Part shown: one piece after another, positions 5,995 through 7,809 of the stretch
How positions within the stretch are numbered: the first letter of the stretch is position 1
Layout: each line of letters begins with the position of its first letter
Source of the DNA: CAVPGH01 sp046726955
GTDB taxonomy: Bacteria; Acidobacteriota; Vicinamibacteria; Fen-336
Length of the DNA: 7,809 nucleotides
NCBI GenBank assembly: GCA_046726955.1
Contig: JBKPBQ010000492.1
Location: 1-7,809 of the forward strand
Direction: 5' to 3'
Notes under the pieces: generated by a model
The model's database searches: none
The model's input: only the letters and a program-made list of their open reading frames with translations
What the model was told of the DNA's origin: nothing
Translations under genes and position numbers: made by a program

Positions 5995-7200
5995 GTGTCG
6001 CCCCGCGTGCTGTTGCGGCTCGGCGTCCGCAGCCTGCTCCTCCACAAGCTCCGCTCGAGCCTCTCCATCCTCGGCGTCGTGTTCGGCGTCGCGGCCGTGG
6101 TCGCGATGTCGTCGGTCGGAGAAGGCGCGCGTCGCGAGTCGCTCGAGCAGATCGCGGGCCTGGGCATCGACAGCGTGACGGCGCGGGCCCGGCCCCCCGC
6201 GGCCGGGTCGAGCGAGCCCGGACTCGTCCTTCGCGACGCGGAGTCGGCGGGACACGTCGTGCCCGGTGTCGTCGCCGTGGCCCCCATCCGGGAAGCCGCG
6301 CTGGGCGTCGAGGGCGCCGGACGAGAGACCGAGGTCACGGTCGTGGGTACGACGCCGGCCTATAGCACTGCCGCCCGCCTCGCGCTCGCCAGCGGGCGCT
6401 TCCTCACCGACCTCGACATCACGGACCGCAAGCGCGTGGCCGTTCTCGGCTCGTCCGTGGCGCGGGCCGTCTTCCCCCTGGGCGAGCCGCGGGGCGAGCG
6501 CGTGCGCGTGGGGGGGGACTGGTACCAGGTGGTGGGAGTGCTCGAGAGCCGCTCCTCCGCCCGGTCGCGGCCCGGGCCCATCCGCACGCGCGACGTGAAC
6601 CGCTGCGTCTTCGTTCCCCTGCCCGCCCTCGACCGCGGCAAGGACCCTCGGCCGGACGGCATCGACGAGATCGTGCTGCGGGTGGAGCAGCCCGACCAGG
6701 TCACCCCGGCCGCCGAGGTACTGAAGTCGCTCCTCCGGCGCACGACGGGCGGGGAGACGTTCGAAGTGATCGTCCCCCGCGAGATCCTGAGACAGCGCGA
6801 GCGCACGCAGCGCATATTCGACGTGGTGACGGGGGCGATCGCCTTCATCGGCCTCCTCGTGGGCGGGATCGGCATCATGAACATCATGCTCGCGAGCGTC
6901 GCCGAGCGGACGCGCGAGGTCGGCGTCCGCCGCGCCCTCGGCGCCCGCAAGAACGACATCGCCGCCCAGTTCCTCGTGGAGTCGTCGCTCCTCACCGCCG
7001 CCGGAGGAGTGCTCGGGGCGGTGCTGGGCATCGCGGGGGCCGTCGTCATCCACCGTTTCGCGGGCTGGCCCACTGCGATCGCCCCCGTGCTGCTCCTCCT
7101 CGCGCTCGGGATGGCGGTGCTGGTGGGCGTGGGCTTCGGCTTCTACCCTGCCTGGCACGCTTCGCGCCTCGAGCCCATGGAGGCGCTCCGGCGCGAGTGA
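5995..7200 (+). CDS. MacB/FtsX-family ABC transporter permease
   Basis: 401 residues starting at a GTG with AAGGAGG 6 bases upstream. The layout is that of the MacB permease half: a short cytoplasmic start (LRLGVRSLLLHKLRSSLS), TM1 (about 22-40, LSILGVVFGVAAVVAM), a large periplasmic MacB_PCD-type domain (about 42-270), then the FtsX domain with TM2 (about 276-299), TM3 (about 329-354) and TM4 (about 363-384). Diagnostic stretches are GGIGIMNIMLASVAERTREV (290-309), GVRRALGARKNDI (310-322; the coupling region that contacts the ATPase) and the C-terminus YPAWHASRLEPMEALRRE (384-401). In E. coli MacB the ATPase and permease are fused; here they are separate chains encoded back to back. Two copies with two ATPases would form a mechanotransmission-type engine working on the periplasmic adaptor and OMF. 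Length is normal for the family. Macrolide transport should not be assumed from similarity to MacB. Confidence 0.95.
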   Translation: MSPRVLLRLGVRSLLLHKLRSSLSILGVVFGVAAVVAMSSVGEGARRESLEQIAGLGIDSVTARARPPAAGSSEPGLVLRDAESAGHVVPGVVAVAPIREAALGVEGAGRETEVTVVGTTPAYSTAARLALASGRFLTDLDITDRKRVAVLGSSVARAVFPLGEPRGERVRVGGDWYQVVGVLESRSSARSRPGPIRTRDVNRCVFVPLPALDRGKDPRPDGIDEIVLRVEQPDQVTPAAEVLKSLLRRTTGGETFEVIVPREILRQRERTQRIFDVVTGAIAFIGLLVGGIGIMNIMLASVAERTREVGVRRALGARKNDIAAQFLVESSLLTAAGGVLGAVLGIAGAVVIHRFAGWPTAIAPVLLLLALGMAVLVGVGFGFYPAWHASRLEPMEALRRE

Positions 7201-7352
7201 GCCGGAGGCGGTTCGAGTGCGTGGCACGGGGGACGCGCCCGATGGAGTGCCAGCGGCTCATCGGAGGCCGAGGTGATCGAGGATCGCCACCGGGGCTTGC
7301 GCGACGACCGACGAGATGCGAACCTCGGGCCACTCCTCTCAAGGGGTCGGTC
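7201..7352. other. Non-coding gap between the exporter operon and the ADOP gene
   Basis: 152 bp with no supported gene. It holds two weak inverted repeats: TGGCAC (7222-7227) with GTGCCA (7247-7252), and GATC (7275-7278) with GATC (7282-7285) flanked by GGT and ACC. Neither is followed by a T-run, so I do not call an intrinsic terminator. No convincing promoter was found. Whether the ADOP gene is transcribed by read-through or separately is open. Confidence 0.5.
7341..7346 (+). promoter_or_regulatory. Shine-Dalgarno for the ADOP-type permease
   Basis: AAGGGG lies 6 bases before the ATG at 7353 and decides that start over the in-frame ATG eleven codons later. Confidence 0.6.
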
Positions 7353-7809
7353 ATGACGACGCTCTTGTCGGACCTTCGCCTCGCCATGCGAACCCTCGCG
7401 AAAACTCCCGCCTTCGCGGCTGCGGGCGTGCTCACCCTCGCCCTCGGGATCGGCGCAAACGTCGCGATCTTCAGCGTCGCCTACGGCGTCCTGCAGCGCG
7501 CGCTGCCTTATCGCGATCCGGAGGCGCTCGTCCTCGTGGGGGCCCAGCGGGAGTTCGGGGGGGAGCGGCGCCTTTCGAACTTCTCCGCCTTCGAAATCGT
7601 GGACTTCAAGGAACGGTCCCGGACTCTCGCTTCCCTCGCGGGCCACAGCGCGGGCCTGCTCGGCTTCGAAGGCCGCGACGGCGTCGAAGCGCTGGACGGC
7701 GCCTTCGTCTCCGAAGACTTCTTCTCCACGATCGGCCAACCACCGTCTGCGGGACGTCTCCTCGGTCCGGCCGACGATCTTTCCCCGGTGGCGGTGATCA
7801 GCCATCGTC
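7353..7809 (+). CDS. ADOP-type (acidobacterial duplicated orphan permease) ABC permease, N-terminal part only
   Basis: 152 codons are present and the frame is open at the right edge; full-length family members run to roughly 800 residues. The N-terminus carries the group's hallmarks: LLSDLRLAMRTLAKTPAFAA (4-23), VLTLALGIGANVAIFSV (26-42; the first membrane helix) and LQRALPYRDPEALV (47-60), where relatives usually read RPLPY. Residues 61-152 start the periplasmic MacB_PCD-like domain. ADOP proteins are two FtsX-type permease units in one chain and are called orphan because they usually lack a dedicated ATPase; here a MacB-type ATPase gene lies about 1.4 kb upstream on the same strand. By hand count 27 of 152 codons end in A or T, against 14 of the first 152 codons of the upstream permease, so the gene is compositionally distinct. 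The ADOP call rests on the N-terminus only; the duplicated half is off the window. Confidence 0.88.
   Translation, partial: MTTLLSDLRLAMRTLAKTPAFAAAGVLTLALGIGANVAIFSVAYGVLQRALPYRDPEALVLVGAQREFGGERRLSNFSAFEIVDFKERSRTLASLAGHSAGLLGFEGRDGVEALDGAFVSEDFFSTIGQPPSAGRLLGPADDLSPVAVISHR

Noticed and set aside
5244..7227. Long minus-strand open frames (364 and 445 residues) opposite the ATPase and permease genes
   Set aside because: Antisense shadows: His/Arg/Asp-rich translations with no motifs, while the plus strand carries complete ABC motifs.
7222..7252. TGGCAC/GTGCCA inverted repeat as a terminator of the efflux operon
   Set aside because: Only six base pairs around a 19-base loop, no T-run, and flanking bases do not extend the stem.
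7272..7291. GGT-GATC-GAG-GATC-GCC-ACC bulged palindrome as an operator
   Set aside because: Four-base stem with an asymmetric bulge; likely to occur by chance and not linked to a promoter I can see.
7297..7325. TTGCGC followed after 17 bases by GAACCT as a promoter for the ADOP gene
   Set aside because: The -10 match is poor and it begins with G; not enough to annotate.

Overview
The window is very GC-rich DNA (around 70% by eye, not computed), densely coding, with strong G/C preference at third codon positions and several GTG starts. The last gene begins with the N-terminal signature of the 'acidobacterial duplicated orphan permease' (ADOP) group. Together with the M16 peptidase pair and the layout of the efflux operon, this suggests a Gram-negative-type bacterium of, or near, the Acidobacteriota. 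That placement is an inference from gene families, not from any marker gene.

The left part (1-2021, minus strand) holds a tandem pair of secreted M16 (insulinase/pitrilysin-type) metallopeptidases. The upstream member (2021 to 285) has an intact HxxEH zinc motif. The downstream member starts at 285 in a TGATG overlap and runs off the left edge; it has lost the zinc ligands. This is the usual active/inactive M16 arrangement, in which the two subunits probably form a clam-shell heterodimer in the periplasm.

A 111-bp divergent intergenic region (2022-2132) follows. It holds one plausible promoter per direction and a short inverted repeat between them.

The middle (2133-7200, plus strand) is a compact four-gene operon encoding every part of a MacAB-TolC-style tripartite exporter: a TolC-type outer-membrane factor, a membrane-fusion/adaptor protein, a separate ABC ATPase of the MacB/LolD type, and a separate MacB/FtsX-type permease. 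The genes are joined by a 4-base overlap (OMF to adaptor), a gap of about 50 bp or a small overlap depending on the ATPase start (adaptor to ATPase), and a 1-bp gap with a strong Shine-Dalgarno (ATPase to permease). The ATPase and permease would form a mechanotransmission-type ABC engine in the inner membrane. The adaptor would bridge the periplasm to the OMF channel. The substrate cannot be read from the sequence.

The right end (7201-7809) has a 152-bp non-coding gap, then the first 152 codons of an ADOP-type permease with its own Shine-Dalgarno and a visibly lower third-position GC than the operon. I found no RNA genes, CRISPR arrays, insertion sequences or convincing terminators. Nothing here is clearly a new system. 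The most interesting question is whether the divergent peptidase pair and the exporter act together on an exported peptide.
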